A DNA stretch of 64,000 bases from an uncultured Bacteroidota bacterium (GCA_903883965.1 CAISCU010000054.1:81541-145540), one strand, 5' to 3'. Positions 12,983-23,217 are shown, numbered from the stretch's first letter. The notes: generated by a model not told the origin, from the sequence alone. A program made the numbers and translations.

Positions 12983-14216
12983 TAAAGCGAACGTGTAAAT
13001 TTACTCGAATACCTAGTAGTATAAAGAACAAGCTAAATGCGACACCCAATTGTGTTTGCAGAACAGGCTCTACCTGAAAAGCCAAAATAAGTAACAAGTA
13101 AATACCGTACAACTCAGGATTTAATTTGTTTCTGAAATACCAGATAGGGTAAAAAAATGCGATGGTAAATAACAACAAACCTGTAATTCCAGTTGCTGCC
13201 AATAAAAATAAAAACTGATTGTGTGGAATAATTGGTTTGCTGACATCTGGAAAAGACTGTTGAAATATTTGGGTATTTAAATCTTTGATATCGCCCAAAC
13301 CACAACCGAACAACCAACTTGTTTGTTGGCAAATTTCAATGGCATTCTGATACGATATGAGCCTGCTTGCTAAAGATTGGTTATTGGCTGATGCATTTTG
13401 AGAAATGACTGCCAAATCCTGCCCAGTATTGATGAGTTTATTTCTAAATGTTGGAGAGTTGAACAAAACAAAACACCCTAATATAAAAAGAGTTAAGAAG
13501 GCTATAATTGCTTTGAATTTACTGATTTGAATACCATATTTAATGGTTTCTACTACAATGAATACATACATTACAAGCATGCCAATTCTAACTGAAAACA
13601 CATGTACAAATACAAATAAAAACAAAGCAATGAATAGCCAAACACCTTGTTCGAACTTTGGGAATTTGAAATTGAATTTAACTGTATATAATTGCCAAGC
13701 CATAAACGCTGCAAAAGCACACATTAAGCTAAATGTAGGGTGATGGGTAACCAATGTTGGCATTACCTGGCTGTGTAAGTACAATTCGTTAACTGTACTT
13801 TGATGCATTAAATAATAGAGCAAAGCTTTAGCTGCAATCAAAAACACCCCAACAATAAACCCTGCGTAACAAACCCTGATTTGTTTATAAGACAACTGTG
13901 GTGCAATCAACCAACAAAGTGGTAAGATGAAGAAGGGAATGTTAATTTGTAAACGCTCCAGATAATAATTCAAATTGGCAGAATAAAAATAAGAGGGCAA
14001 CAGCATGGCAAAACAAAGTGCCAAACTGATATAAATTTTCATTCCATGTTTATCTATTTCTTTGTGAATGATAAAATTGAGTATAGCAATTAAACTCATT
14101 CCAATCATGCCAATACTGGCCAATGCCCTGGCAATATCAATCAGTAGCATACCAGAAATGGTTAACAAACAGAAAAAGAGGAAAAGTCCTCTAACGATTT
14201 GAGGACGCATTTTCAT
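12957..14216 (-). CDS. O-antigen ligase family protein
   Basis: Polytopic; 'GCGLGDIKDLN...KPIIPHNQFLFLLAATGITGLLLF' Wzy/WaaL-like motif. Confidence 0.82.
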   Translation of the reverse strand: MKMRPQIVRGLFLFFCLLTISGMLLIDIARALASIGMIGMSLIAILNFIIHKEIDKHGMKIYISLALCFAMLLPSYFYSANLNYYLERLQINIPFFILPLCWLIAPQLSYKQIRVCYAGFIVGVFLIAAKALLYYLMHQSTVNELYLHSQVMPTLVTHHPTFSLMCAFAAFMAWQLYTVKFNFKFPKFEQGVWLFIALFLFVFVHVFSVRIGMLVMYVFIVVETIKYGIQISKFKAIIAFLTLFILGCFVLFNSPTFRNKLINTGQDLAVISQNASANNQSLASRLISYQNAIEICQQTSWLFGCGLGDIKDLNTQIFQQSFPDVSKPIIPHNQFLFLLAATGITGLLLFTIAFFYPIWYFRNKLNPELYGIYLLLILAFQVEPVLQTQLGVAFSLFFILLGIRVNLHVRFNAETANGK

Positions 14217-15084
14217 GAATCAATTTGTAATTTTTGTATTCTCCCACTCGGTAACCCGTTAAACGCTCAATCAAATAAAGGATTTTTTTTCTAATTCCAA
14301 TTTTTCTATTCTTCAATTGTGGGGTAAACTGCCAATTCTTAGCATCAATTCTACTTTGCATTACTTCTGGATGCATTCCAGTAAAAAGGCTCAATGAGTC
14401 GATGGCATTGTAATCAAACGATTCTTGTATTTGCTTTTGTTCTTGGATCCAATTGTCTGAATGCCACAATTGGTGAAAATGTTTGATTTTCTTAGACATC
14501 ATTTGTGGATGTCTGACCCAACCATAATGGTAAATAAATCCATCAATAGGTTTAACTAATAATTTCTGGTTGTTTTTTCTAAAGCCTTGTGCGTCTTGAT
14601 AGGAGTGAATGAGTGGGTTGTTTCTGATGATTCTAATTTCATGCCTATAAAAATCTCTTGAAGTAGCTATGTAATCGTAACTCCCAAAGAAATGAACATA
14701 ATTGAACAATAAGCCTTCCACTTTTGTATCTGCAATATTGGCTTTCATAGCCGAAACAATTGCCGCATATGAAGTTTCGGGAATGACTTCATCAGCCTGA
14801 AGATAGATGCACCAATCGGAATGAGACGCAACCAATGCTTTTGCTTTATCTGTTTCAACTGCCAACACCTGTCCACCTGCTCTCAAAGAATCATCCCAAA
14901 TAGAATGGTGAATTTTAATCTTAGGTGAAGCAATATTTTGAATTAATTGAACAGTTTCATCGTCAGAGTTACCTATTAATACTACTACTTCGTCGCAAAG
15001 TGGCAATAATGAATTAATAGATGCTACAACTGGATAGTCATATTTCTCGGCATTTCTTACAATGGTAAATCCGCTTACAAACAT
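14191..15084 (-). CDS. Glycosyltransferase family 2
   Basis: GFTIVRNAEKYDYPVVASINSLLPLCDEVVVLIGNSDDET... and YLQADEVI (DXD-like). Confidence 0.87.
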   Translation of the reverse strand: MFVSGFTIVRNAEKYDYPVVASINSLLPLCDEVVVLIGNSDDETVQLIQNIASPKIKIHHSIWDDSLRAGGQVLAVETDKAKALVASHSDWCIYLQADEVIPETSYAAIVSAMKANIADTKVEGLLFNYVHFFGSYDYIATSRDFYRHEIRIIRNNPLIHSYQDAQGFRKNNQKLLVKPIDGFIYHYGWVRHPQMMSKKIKHFHQLWHSDNWIQEQKQIQESFDYNAIDSLSLFTGMHPEVMQSRIDAKNWQFTPQLKNRKIGIRKKILYLIERLTGYRVGEYKNYKLIHENASSNR

Positions 15085-15085
15085 A

Positions 15086-16351
15086 TTATTTAGACCTTAT
15101 GGCTTCAACAGGATCTAATTTGGCAGCTGACAATGCAGGTATAAAACCCGAAACAATGCCAATGATAACAGATACCAATAAGCCCGTAATGATATTCTTT
15201 TGACTCAAATACAAATTCATATCCAAACCCGATTTCACACCTAAGGTAATGAGATAAACAAATAACAAGCCTATGAAACCACCCAATAAACAAAGCAAAA
15301 CTGATTCCACTAAAAACTCTACCAAAATAAAGTAGTTTTTAGCTCCTAAAGCCTTTTGAATGCCAATTTGCTGGGTTCTTTCTTTGACACTAACAAACAT
15401 AATATTTGCAATTCCAAATCCTCCAACAAGCATGGCAAAACCACCAATTACCCATCCAGCAATGCTCACCACACCAAACAATTGCTTGAGAGGTCCAGAC
15501 AACAATGTTGTTTTATTGATGGCAAAATCTGGTTCTTCCATTGGTTTTAATTTCCTAACACTCCGCATAACACCTTTTAATTCATTTTCTAATAAATCAA
15601 CAGTTACCCCTGCTTTTGCTTTTACATGAATTCGGCTATTTATTTGATAAGAATTGGCTCTAATATATGTATTGGCAGCTTTAATAGGTATGATGAAGAC
15701 ATTGTCCATGCTGTTATTGATCAAACTTTCGCCTTCTTTTTTAATAACTCCACAAATCTTAAATGGATTGCCGTTTATTTTAATGAGATGGTCTAGGGGA
15801 TTGATTTGTGAAGGAAACAAATTCTGATAAATTTCCCATCCAATCACTGTTTTGGCTTCTCCATTATTAGCTTCATTATCTGTAAAATACCGTCCAAATT
15901 CAAAATCCATTTGTCTGATATTTACATATTCATAAGATGCTGCCATTCCTTTTACGCCCTCAGCAGCATATTTGCCATTCTTAATGGTATAATTGGGTAA
16001 ATCAATTGTGAGTGCTGCTGTAGATTGTAAACTGGTATTGTTACTGACTTTTTTTAATTCCGATAAATTGGGATTGGGCCTGTTCATGTATTTCCACCAT
16101 TTGTAATCGGGTCCAAATTCCCATGGCCATTTTTCTACAAAAGCAACATCTTTTCCTAAAGAATCAACACTGTCTTCTAAATTTTTTTCTAAGGAATCTA
16201 CCACACACAAAACCATAATGATACAAAATATACCAATGGTAATACCCAAAGTAGACAGAAAAGTTCGCGTTTTATTATTCCTCAATGCATCCAGCGCAAA
16301 TGAAGCGCTTTCAGCCAATTGTTGGTATAGTATTCTGAATTTTCTCATCAA
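15086..16351 (-). CDS. ABC transporter permease, MacB/FtsX type
   Basis: ALDALRNNKTRTFLSTLGITIGIFCIIMV; GIANIMFVSVKERTQQIGIQKALGAKNYFIL; PALSAAKLDPVEAIRSK. Confidence 0.95.
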   Translation of the reverse strand: MMRKFRILYQQLAESASFALDALRNNKTRTFLSTLGITIGIFCIIMVLCVVDSLEKNLEDSVDSLGKDVAFVEKWPWEFGPDYKWWKYMNRPNPNLSELKKVSNNTSLQSTAALTIDLPNYTIKNGKYAAEGVKGMAASYEYVNIRQMDFEFGRYFTDNEANNGEAKTVIGWEIYQNLFPSQINPLDHLIKINGNPFKICGVIKKEGESLINNSMDNVFIIPIKAANTYIRANSYQINSRIHVKAKAGVTVDLLENELKGVMRSVRKLKPMEEPDFAINKTTLLSGPLKQLFGVVSIAGWVIGGFAMLVGGFGIANIMFVSVKERTQQIGIQKALGAKNYFILVEFLVESVLLCLLGGFIGLLFVYLITLGVKSGLDMNLYLSQKNIITGLLVSVIIGIVSGFIPALSAAKLDPVEAIRSK

Positions 16352-16401
16352 CAGTACAATAATACAATGGTTCTAAGAATTCTTTTCATTTAAATCTGAG
16401 A

Positions 16402-17085
16402 TTATTGATCATTTAACTGCCAATTGATAGGTGAAATTCCATTTAATTCTAACCAATGATTGGTTTTAGAAAATGGTTTTGAACCAAAAAATCCTTGGTA
16501 TGCAGACAAAGGAGAAGGGTGTACAGCAGTCAGAACCAAATGTTTTTGCTGATCAATTAATACCTGTTTGCTTTTGGCATAATTGCCCCAAAGTATAAAT
16601 ACACAATGAGTCTGATGGTCCGAAATTTTTTGAATGACAGCATCTGTAAAAAATTCCCAACCTCTTTTTTGATGACTACCCGCTAAATGCGCTTCTACAG
16701 TTAGGGTTGCATTTAATAAAAAAACACCTTGATCGGCCCAATTGCTTAAATCTCCATGATTTGGAGTTTGAACTAGACTCAGGTCTTGTTGGAGTTCTTT
16801 GAATATATTTTTTAAAGATGGTGGAATGGCAATTCCTTTATTGACCGAAAAACACAATCCATTGGCTTGTCCAGGTCCATGGTAAGGGTCTTGGCCTAAA
16901 ATCACAACTTTTACTTGAGCTAAAGGCGTATGTTCGAACGCATTAAAAATTTGTTTACCTGGTGGATATATTTTTTTACCAAGCTGTTGTTCTTGTTTGA
17001 TAAATTGAATCAAATTGTTAAAATAAGGTAGAGAAAACTCCTCATTCAATGCTGCTTTCCAACTGCTTTCAATTTTAATATCCAT
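16402..17085 (-). CDS. ung: Uracil-DNA glycosylase
   Basis: [66 protein letters not shown]. Confidence 0.98.
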   Translation of the reverse strand: MDIKIESSWKAALNEEFSLPYFNNLIQFIKQEQQLGKKIYPPGKQIFNAFEHTPLAQVKVVILGQDPYHGPGQANGLCFSVNKGIAIPPSLKNIFKELQQDLSLVQTPNHGDLSNWADQGVFLLNATLTVEAHLAGSHQKRGWEFFTDAVIQKISDHQTHCVFILWGNYAKSKQVLIDQQKHLVLTAVHPSPLSAYQGFFGSKPFSKTNHWLELNGISPINWQLNDQ

Positions 17086-17126
17086 GATTGTTTGTAAATA
17101 TGCCTATTTGATTTGAATTTTGCTAA

Positions 17127-17939
17127 ATGACATTACAAGAAATAATAGAAAACGCTTGGAACGATAGGAGCCAATTGAATATCCCACAAACCATTGCCGC
17201 AATTAATGAAGTCATTGAAAATCTAGACAAGGGAAGAATGAGAGTAGCTGAGCCCAATGGAACCGATTGGAATGTAAATGATTGGATAAAAAAAGCGGTC
17301 ATCATGTATTTTCCAACTAGAAAGATGGAAACATTACACGCGGGACCAATGGAATTTCACGATAAAATGGCGCTAAAAACAAATTATGCCGAATTGGGTA
17401 TTAGAGTGGTTCCTCATGCAGTTGCCAGGTACGGTGCATACATAGCAAAAGGGGTTATATTAATGCCATCTTATGTAAATATAGGTGCATTTGTTGATGA
17501 AGGAACTATGGTTGATACTTGGGCAACTGTTGGAAGTTGTGCTCAAATAGGTAAGAATGTTCATTTGTCTGGAGGGGTAGGTATAGGTGGTGTTTTAGAG
17601 CCTGTACAAGCAGCTCCAGTTATTATTGAAGACAATTGTTTTATTGGCTCTAGATGTATTGTTGTTGAAGGAGTAAGAGTGGGAGCGGGTGCTGTATTGG
17701 GAGCCGGAGTTACGCTTACTATGTCTACTAAAATTATTGACGTAACAGGAGCTGAACCAATTCAATACCAAGGATTTGTTCCTGCAAATAGTGTGGTTAT
17801 TCCTGGTATGCAAGAAAAAACATTTCAAGCAGGCAAGTTCCAAGTACCATGTGCTCTGATCATTGGCCAAAGAAAACCAAGTACCGACCTAAAAACTTCG
17901 CTCAACGCAACACTCAGAGAATATGAGGTAGCCGTTTAA
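17127..17939 (+). CDS. dapD: 2,3,4,5-tetrahydropyridine-2,6-dicarboxylate N-succinyltransferase
   Basis: Left-handed beta-helix hexapeptides; 'YIAKGVILMPSYVNIGAFVDEGTMVDTWATVGSCAQIGKNVHLSGGVGIGGVLEP'. Confidence 0.98.
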   Translation: MTLQEIIENAWNDRSQLNIPQTIAAINEVIENLDKGRMRVAEPNGTDWNVNDWIKKAVIMYFPTRKMETLHAGPMEFHDKMALKTNYAELGIRVVPHAVARYGAYIAKGVILMPSYVNIGAFVDEGTMVDTWATVGSCAQIGKNVHLSGGVGIGGVLEPVQAAPVIIEDNCFIGSRCIVVEGVRVGAGAVLGAGVTLTMSTKIIDVTGAEPIQYQGFVPANSVVIPGMQEKTFQAGKFQVPCALIIGQRKPSTDLKTSLNATLREYEVAV

Positions 17940-18009
17940 GGAATTCCTTTAAGATTCAACTAATACTGCATTCCTACTTGCAATAAACAATTGATTTTCA
18001 GTCATAAAA

Positions 18010-19032
18010 TTGAAAATCAATTGGAGCAAGATATTTTTAGGGATGAATCAGATCTTGCTCAGGTTATACCTGCTAATTGCCATTATTGCCTGTCCTAAAC
18101 AGAACTATGCCTGGGGATTTTTTGCACATCAACTCATCAATGAATTGGCTGTTTATGCACTGCCGCCTGAGTTATATGGATTTTACAAACAACATGTAGG
18201 ATATTTAAAAATGCATGCCTTAGATCCTGATAAAAGAAGGTATATCAATCCAAAAGAAGCTAGTCGACATTATATAGATATTGATTATTACGAGCACAGT
18301 TCACCAATTGATACCATTCCGGAATTGTTTACAGCTGCAATTCAAAAATATTCAATAGATACCCTTTTGAAACACGGATCAGTTCCATGGCAAATTCAAT
18401 TCACTTTGAACAATTTAGAAGATGCTTTTTGCCATAACAACCTTGCACAAATTTTAAAACTTTCAGCCGATTTGGGGCATTACATGGCTGATGCACATGT
18501 ACCTTTACACAATACGGCAAATTACAATGGTCAATTTACGGGTCAAATTGGCATACATGCATTGTTTGAAAGCCGATTACCTGAATTGTTTGCAAGTCAA
18601 TACCAATCAATTGTTTCAAAAGCCGAATACATAAACAACCCATTGAAATTTACTTGGAATAGCATTCGTGAAGGATATGCACTACTGCCTGTAGTCTTTG
18701 AAAGAGATTTACAAGTTCGTAAGAAAATTGCACCCAAAAACCATTTTGGTTTTGTAAAAAAAGGTAAGAAATGGGTTAAAATATGGTCATTTGAGTATGC
18801 CGCAGCATACCACAATGCATTGAAAGGAATGGTAGAACAGCGAATGATGCAAGCAGTTTATGCAATTGCAAGTATGTGGTATACGGCATGGATAAATGCT
18901 GGACAACCTATTTTAGTAAGTACATTTGTTCCACCCAATCCTTTGCCCGATTCATTGACCAATTCCGATGAAATGAATTGGTTTGATCGTGGCCACGATT
19001 CAATCGATTTAATTTTAGAAAGTACACAATAA
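18010..19032 (+). CDS. Zinc-dependent phospholipase C / S1-P1 nuclease-like secreted protein
   Basis: Signal peptide then WGFFAHQ, HYIDIDYYEH, DLGHYMADAHVPLHNTANYNGQ metal-ligand motifs; start ambiguous (TTG at 18010 or ATG at 18043). Confidence 0.8.
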   Translation: MKINWSKIFLGMNQILLRLYLLIAIIACPKQNYAWGFFAHQLINELAVYALPPELYGFYKQHVGYLKMHALDPDKRRYINPKEASRHYIDIDYYEHSSPIDTIPELFTAAIQKYSIDTLLKHGSVPWQIQFTLNNLEDAFCHNNLAQILKLSADLGHYMADAHVPLHNTANYNGQFTGQIGIHALFESRLPELFASQYQSIVSKAEYINNPLKFTWNSIREGYALLPVVFERDLQVRKKIAPKNHFGFVKKGKKWVKIWSFEYAAAYHNALKGMVEQRMMQAVYAIASMWYTAWINAGQPILVSTFVPPNPLPDSLTNSDEMNWFDRGHDSIDLILESTQ

Positions 19033-19060
19033 ACAGGTGAATGAATGTGCATAACTTATA

Positions 19061-19091
19061 TTTGACCGCAACCGATTCACGAGTATTTTTG
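19061..19091 (+). promoter_or_regulatory. Predicted Bacteroidota promoter for dnaN (TTTG-N19-TATTTTTG)
   Basis: TTTG at 19061-19064, 19-nt spacer, TATTTTTG at 19084-19091, matching TTTG-N19-21-TAnnTTTG. Confidence 0.6.
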
Positions 19092-19170
19092 TTCGTCTCC
19101 TGAATGCATTTAATTTGATTCATTCAGAAGTCAAAAAGCGGAATCCGCGTTTAAAATTGATTTATACAAT

Positions 19171-20292
19171 ATGAAATTTATAGTAAACAGCAGTGTATTG
19201 TTAAGACATTTGTCTTATGTTGATGGTGTAATCGTGGCTAAGCCAATTATTCCAATTTTGAATAATTTCTTGTTTGATATCAAAGGCGGTGTATTGCATA
19301 TTTCTGCTACCGACTTAGAAACAACCATGAGTACCAGTATCAAGGTTGATGCAAAAGAAGATGTATCAATAGCCATTCCATCTAAAACTACCATGGAATT
19401 GTTAAAATCCTTGCCAGATCAACCTTTGGCTTTTTCTATTAATTTAGAAAAAGGATTTGTAGAGATTAAATACGAATCAGGTAGATTTAAATTAACTGCG
19501 CAAAGGGGAGAAGAGTTTCCTAAATCTCCAGAGATTGAAGCAGCCAATCAGTTTAAAATTCCATCAAAAGTATTGCACAAAGGCATTGTAAAATCAATTT
19601 TTGCAAGTAGCAATGATGAACTAAGAATTAACCTCACTGGCGTATACTTCCAACTGTCAAATAACAATATCACGTTTGTTGCCACTGATGCAAATAGATT
19701 GGTTAGAATTTCAAGAAACGATATCAAACCTGGAGTTGAAGAATCGTTTATTTTGCCAAAGAAAGCTTTGAATTTGCTTAAATCAGCACTTCCATTAGAT
19801 GAAACTGAAGTTCAAATCAACTTTAACCGTTCCAATGCATTTTTCCAATTTGGTGAAGTGAGCATGATTTGTAGATTGATTGACGAAAAATACCCTGATT
19901 ACAAAGCTGTTATTCCTACAGACAATCCGAATAAATTAACCATTGACCGCGCTGAATTATTAATGTCAGTAAAACGTGTTTCTATTACTTCAAACAAAAC
20001 AACTCACCAAATCCGCTTGAAACTTGCTGGTAGTGAGCTAACCATTAGTGCAGAAGACATTGATTATGAAAATGAAGCACAAGAGAAATTAACTTGTAGC
20101 TATGAAGGAGCAGATATGGAAATTGGTTTCAATTCTAAATATTTACTAGAAATGCTCAATTCAATGGATGCACCACAGGTAACCTTAGAAATGTCTCAGC
20201 CAAACAGAGCTGGTGTCATAGTTCCAGCAAATCAAGAGCAAGATGAAGAAATGCTCATGTTGATCATGCCTATGATGTTGAACAACTATTAA
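19171..20292 (+). CDS. dnaN: DNA polymerase III subunit beta (sliding clamp)
   Basis: MKFIVNSSVLLRHLSYVDGVIVAKPIIPILNNFLFDI...; C-terminal LIMPMMLN. Confidence 0.99.
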   Translation: MKFIVNSSVLLRHLSYVDGVIVAKPIIPILNNFLFDIKGGVLHISATDLETTMSTSIKVDAKEDVSIAIPSKTTMELLKSLPDQPLAFSINLEKGFVEIKYESGRFKLTAQRGEEFPKSPEIEAANQFKIPSKVLHKGIVKSIFASSNDELRINLTGVYFQLSNNNITFVATDANRLVRISRNDIKPGVEESFILPKKALNLLKSALPLDETEVQINFNRSNAFFQFGEVSMICRLIDEKYPDYKAVIPTDNPNKLTIDRAELLMSVKRVSITSNKTTHQIRLKLAGSELTISAEDIDYENEAQEKLTCSYEGADMEIGFNSKYLLEMLNSMDAPQVTLEMSQPNRAGVIVPANQEQDEEMLMLIMPMMLNNY

Positions 20293-20307
20293 ACATATCT
20301 TTCATTC

Positions 20308-20339
20308 AAAAAAAAGGGGGCTTTGGCCCCCTTTTTTTT
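20308..20339 (+). terminator. Rho-independent terminator downstream of dnaN (bidirectional)
   Basis: A-run, GGGGGC-TTTG-GCCCCC stem (20316-20331), T-run. Confidence 0.88.
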
Positions 20340-20353
20340 GAAATTGATTAGAA

Positions 20354-21064
20354 TTATTTGTTACACCATTTCCTCACTTTTTCATGCAAATGGTTATGAA
20401 CCTGTATTGGATCAAATTGATAACTGATACCAATGCTATGGTTCAAAAATTGATCGTATCCATAATGTTCTAAGTTGGGGCTTCCTTCAGCTTGGTCGTT
20501 ATTGGTCATTCCAAATACTGATTGAACAGTAAGGGTTATATGTGGAATCACATTGACTTTAAAACCAATTCCTGCTAACAAATTGATTTCTCTTTGATGT
20601 TCGTCATCAAAATCGTGCTTGTTCTGAAAAATAACAGAATCTATTCTACTGATACTTCTAGTGCCAATTCCAACAGATACAAAAGGCTGGACTTTTTTAC
20701 AACGCTCACCTAATAATTTATACCTCAAACTGAGGTCAGTTGCCATAAATCGAGAATTGAAACTTTTATCGTTGGCCAAGTAATACCCCCATTCACCAGC
20801 ATTCATTGACAAGGCCAAATCTATATATGGATTAACATACATAGCTAAAGACATGCCGGCAAAACCAGGGTTGGAGCCTTTAGAAGTTCCTTGTAAGGGT
20901 CTAGACTGGAAAGAAAACTGTCCAAATCCATTTCCTAAATCTCCAGCATATTCAGACAAACCCAATTGAAAGCCAATGGCAAGTTTTTTTTCTGCTGTTT
21001 GTGCATTCGCACTTAAAAAAGACAATCCAGTAAAGGCAATTAATCCAATTTTTTTAAAATTCAT
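20354..21064 (-). CDS. Outer membrane beta-barrel protein
   Basis: Signal peptide, alternating beta strands, 'DLSLRYKLLGERCKKVQPFVSVGIG'. Confidence 0.75.
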   Translation of the reverse strand: MNFKKIGLIAFTGLSFLSANAQTAEKKLAIGFQLGLSEYAGDLGNGFGQFSFQSRPLQGTSKGSNPGFAGMSLAMYVNPYIDLALSMNAGEWGYYLANDKSFNSRFMATDLSLRYKLLGERCKKVQPFVSVGIGTRSISRIDSVIFQNKHDFDDEHQREINLLAGIGFKVNVIPHITLTVQSVFGMTNNDQAEGSPNLEHYGYDQFLNHSIGISYQFDPIQVHNHLHEKVRKWCNK

Positions 21065-21165
21065 ATATATACGTTTTATCCATCTAAATTAGTTATTTAA
21101 TGAAGTAAATTCAAGCATTTGAATCAAAATATCATACGTAAGTAAGCAAATGCATGCAAATTCGT

Positions 21166-21173
21166 TAAGTTTG
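21166..21173 (+). promoter_or_regulatory. Candidate -7 box TAAGTTTG
   Basis: TAnnTTTG 20 nt upstream of the ATG at 21194. Confidence 0.4.
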
Positions 21174-21193
21174 AAAATAGAACAAACATACCC

Positions 21194-21955
21194 ATGAAAA
21201 TAGGCATCATAGGCAGCGGAAAACTGGCAACTGTATTGGCAGCAGCATGCATACAAGAAAAGATGCTGTTAGAATTTGTACATAGCAAAACAAAGAGCCA
21301 TGCCTTAGCATTTGCAAACAAATTTGGGACCCATTGCATTGATTCAATTCAAGAAATTCCCTGTCACCTAGATTATTATTTTGTTTGTGTCAATGACGAT
21401 TCCATTGAAAAAGTAGCACAAATGTTACCCATTTTGAATGGTACAGTTATTCATTTTTCAGGTTCTCAACCAATTGAATTATTGAACAACCACCACCAAT
21501 ATGGTGTCATTTGGCCCATACAAAGCTTTAGCAACGGAACTTTCAATACTTTTAAACAAATACCTTTGTTGATTGAAGCTAACTCAGAAAATACTTTAGA
21601 AAAAATAAAAAAAATAGCAGATCTTCTTTCAGAATCAGTGTTACAAGTCAATGAAAATGAAAGAAAATTATACCACCTTGCCGCCACATTTGTAAACAAC
21701 TTTAGCAATCATATGTGTACTCAAGCAGCATTTTTGCTCAATAAAGAAAAACTACATTTTAATTTATTGCTCCCCATTTTAAATGAAACAGTTCGTAAAA
21801 TAGAAACATTATCACCATTAGAAACCCAAACTGGTCCTGCCATTAGGCATGATTTAAAAACTATTGAAACGCATTTGGATCTATTACATGATGAACCCAA
21901 TGCCAAAGAAATTTACCAAGTTATTACTCGTTCAATACAACAAATCCATGGCTAA
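21194..21955 (+). CDS. Rossmann-like / DUF2520 domain protein (NADP-oxidoreductase-like)
   Basis: MKIGIIGSGKLATVLAAACIQ Rossmann motif; 'HLAATFVNNFSNHMCTQAAFLL...GPAIRHDLKTIETHL' DUF2520-like C-terminus. Confidence 0.88.
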   Translation: MKIGIIGSGKLATVLAAACIQEKMLLEFVHSKTKSHALAFANKFGTHCIDSIQEIPCHLDYYFVCVNDDSIEKVAQMLPILNGTVIHFSGSQPIELLNNHHQYGVIWPIQSFSNGTFNTFKQIPLLIEANSENTLEKIKKIADLLSESVLQVNENERKLYHLAATFVNNFSNHMCTQAAFLLNKEKLHFNLLLPILNETVRKIETLSPLETQTGPAIRHDLKTIETHLDLLHDEPNAKEIYQVITRSIQQIHG

Positions 21956-23216
21956 ATTAAAATACATAGGTTTATTCTTGGGAATACTTTTTTTGTCAAA
22001 CTCCTTGATTGCAAGTAGAATTTTGATTCCAATGGATGAGCAGCAAAATAATCACTTAAAAGCATATGGTTTAACCTATTGGGTACTTAAAAATGGAGAA
22101 GAAGCAAATTGGCTTTTGAATTACAGAGGAGGAAGTTTTATGTTGCCCTTTCAATCAGAAATTGAGAGTGAATGCCAAATTAGAGGCATTAAGTATGAAA
22201 TTATCAGTGAAGGACAGGTTTCGGAAATACTCTTAAACATTGCTAAACCTGATGTAAATATGGAACTGGTGAAGCTTTTAAAAGCACCCAAAATTGCAGT
22301 TTATTCTCCAAAAACCAAACAACCCTGGGACGATGCTGTTACCATGGTTCTTACCTATGCTGAAATTCCTTATGAAGTAATTTTTGATGATGAAGTACTT
22401 ACTGGCAAATTGCCAACTTATGATTGGTTGCATTTACACCACGAAGATTTTACTGGACAGTACGGTAAATTCTATGGTCAATTTGCACAAGCAGCATGGT
22501 ACAAAGCAGAAGTAAAAGAAAATGAAAATACAGCAGCAAAGCATGGCTTTTCAAAGGTTTCAGAAATGAAATTAACCGTTGCTAAAAAAATCAGAGATTT
22601 TGTTTCAGGTGGAGGATTTTTATTTGCCATGTGCAGTGCAACAGATACTTATGACATTGCATTGGCAGCTGAAGGTATAGACATTTGTGACCGTGTTTTT
22701 GATGGAGATCCGGCAGACCCATTGGCAGACCAAAAACTTGATTTTTCTAAAGGATTTGCTTTCAAAGACTACCGTTTGTATCTAGACCCATATACCTACG
22801 AACACAGTTATATAGATGCCATGCAAGGAACTAGGGCGGTAACTGAACAAAATGACGTATTTTCTTTATTTGAATTTTCTGCAAAATGGGATATTGTTCC
22901 AACAATGTTAGTTCAAAACCATACTTCAACCATTAAAGGTTTTTGGGGACAAACTACCGCATTTAGAAAACAATTCATTAAAAGTGAAGTAAGCATTTTA
23001 GGTGAAAATAAATCTTTGAGTGAAGCCAAATACATTCATGGCAATGCCGGAAAAGGCACCTGGACTTTCTATGGTGGACATGACCCAGAAGACTACCAAC
23101 ACCAAGTAGGAGAGCCACCTACAGACCTTAGTTTACATCCAAATTCACCCGGTTACAGATTAATTTTAAACAATATTTTGTTTCCAAGTGCGCAGAAAAA
23201 GAAACAAAAAACTTAG
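21948..23216 (+). CDS. Conserved secreted protein with class I GATase-like (flavodoxin-like) core; function uncertain
   Basis: Start reassigned to ATG 21948 (signal peptide MAKLKYIGLFLGILFLSNSLIA); 'KIAVYSPKTKQPWDDAVTMVLTYAEIPYEVI' and 'VSGGGFLFAMCSATDTYDIAL' elbow-like segment. Confidence 0.6.
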   Translation: MAKLKYIGLFLGILFLSNSLIASRILIPMDEQQNNHLKAYGLTYWVLKNGEEANWLLNYRGGSFMLPFQSEIESECQIRGIKYEIISEGQVSEILLNIAKPDVNMELVKLLKAPKIAVYSPKTKQPWDDAVTMVLTYAEIPYEVIFDDEVLTGKLPTYDWLHLHHEDFTGQYGKFYGQFAQAAWYKAEVKENENTAAKHGFSKVSEMKLTVAKKIRDFVSGGGFLFAMCSATDTYDIALAAEGIDICDRVFDGDPADPLADQKLDFSKGFAFKDYRLYLDPYTYEHSYIDAMQGTRAVTEQNDVFSLFEFSAKWDIVPTMLVQNHTSTIKGFWGQTTAFRKQFIKSEVSILGENKSLSEAKYIHGNAGKGTWTFYGGHDPEDYQHQVGEPPTDLSLHPNSPGYRLILNNILFPSAQKKKQKT

Positions 23217-23217
23217 C

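Noticed and set aside
15356-15629. Plus-strand ORFs antisense to the MacB-like permease
   Set aside because: No motifs; embedded in a well-supported CDS on the other strand.
11768-16351. Possible polysaccharide biosynthesis/export cluster (ChrA, O-antigen ligase, GT2, FtsX-like permease overlapping on the minus strand)
   Set aside because: Only one GT and one ligase-like gene, no Wzx/Wzy/priming enzymes and no ABC ATPase; overlaps suggest co-transcription but the products do not form an obvious pathway.
21864-21947. N-terminal extension of the secreted protein ORF
   Set aside because: Lies inside the DUF2520 gene; a clean signal peptide begins at ATG 21948.
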